Shown piece after piece: positions 6,167 to 6,243 of a stretch of 6,243 nt of DNA. How positions within the stretch are numbered: position 1 is the first letter of the stretch; each line of letters opens with the position of its first letter. This stretch comes from Eubacteriales bacterium (GTDB lineage: Bacteria; Bacillota; Clostridia; JAQUNY01), in contig JAQUNY010000104.1 of assembly GCA_028717405.1 (NCBI GenBank), positions 1 to 6,243 on the forward strand, in the 5' to 3' direction. The position numbers were made by a program, and so were the translations under genes. The notes below the pieces were generated by a model. That model had not been told where the DNA came from, searched no databases, and was given only the letters and a program-made list of their open reading frames with translations.

Positions 6167-6243
6167 AAAAAAAGGTTATTTATACTTCTATCATCAGTGT
6201 TGATGCTTACAATTTTAACAAGTTTGATGGCGTCTTGTACAAA
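6164..6243 (+). CDS. Lipoprotein, N-terminal signal peptide only (possible ABC solute-binding protein)
   Basis: Only 26 codons are inside the window. They form a classic signal peptide: a basic start (MKKR), a hydrophobic core rich in Leu and Ile, and LMASC, with Cys25 as the likely lipid-anchored residue. The lipobox has Met at -3, which is less usual but acceptable. A lipoprotein directly after a sugar dehydrogenase in a catabolic locus is most often the solute-binding component of an ABC sugar importer. That is inferred from position alone, since none of the mature domain is visible. It continues past the window end. Confidence 0.75.
   Translation, partial: MKKRLFILLSSVLMLTILTSLMASCT

Overview
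The window reads as part of a carbohydrate or polyol utilisation locus from a Gram-positive, Bacillota (probably clostridial) genome. The reasons are the moderate-to-low GC, strong purine-rich Shine-Dalgarno sites (AAGGGAG, AGGGGAG, GGGAG), use of TTG starts, and two lipoprotein-type signal peptides. The taxon is an inference from style, not from a marker gene. Every gene is on the + strand.

Layout: (1) 1-273 is the C-terminal end of a CoA-acylating methylmalonate/malonate-semialdehyde dehydrogenase (MmsA/IolA family). It overlaps by ATGA with (2) 270-1295, a transaldolase-family protein with an intact Schiff-base lysine. After a 17-29 bp gap comes (3) about 1313-3595, a large exported, probably lipid-anchored right-handed beta-helix protein resembling carbohydrate-active beta-helix enzymes. 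A 96 bp spacer leads to (4) 3692-4941, an FAD-dependent oxidoreductase gene split by a -1 frameshift near 4678, with its C-terminal part continuing in another frame. An AT-rich 176 bp intergenic region (4942-5117) carries a candidate promoter, a 10 bp palindrome and a 10 bp hairpin. It precedes (5) 5118-6116, a Gfo/Idh/MocA-family dehydrogenase. (6) From 6164 to the window end is the signal peptide of another lipoprotein, possibly an ABC-transporter solute-binding protein.

A reasonable joint reading is as follows. The exported beta-helix protein would process an extracellular glycan or glycoside. A transporter, possibly starting with the last gene, would import the product. The Gfo/Idh/MocA enzyme and, when intact, the FAD oxidoreductase would oxidise or epimerise the sugar or inositol. 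The transaldolase would cut it and the semialdehyde dehydrogenase would convert a C3 semialdehyde to an acyl-CoA. The individual family calls are well supported; the pathway and substrate are inference.

No mobile element, CRISPR array, tRNA, rRNA or clear rho-independent terminator was seen. The points most worth a second look are the transaldolase/semialdehyde dehydrogenase coupling, the frameshifted flavoprotein, and the structured leader upstream of the Gfo/Idh/MocA gene.
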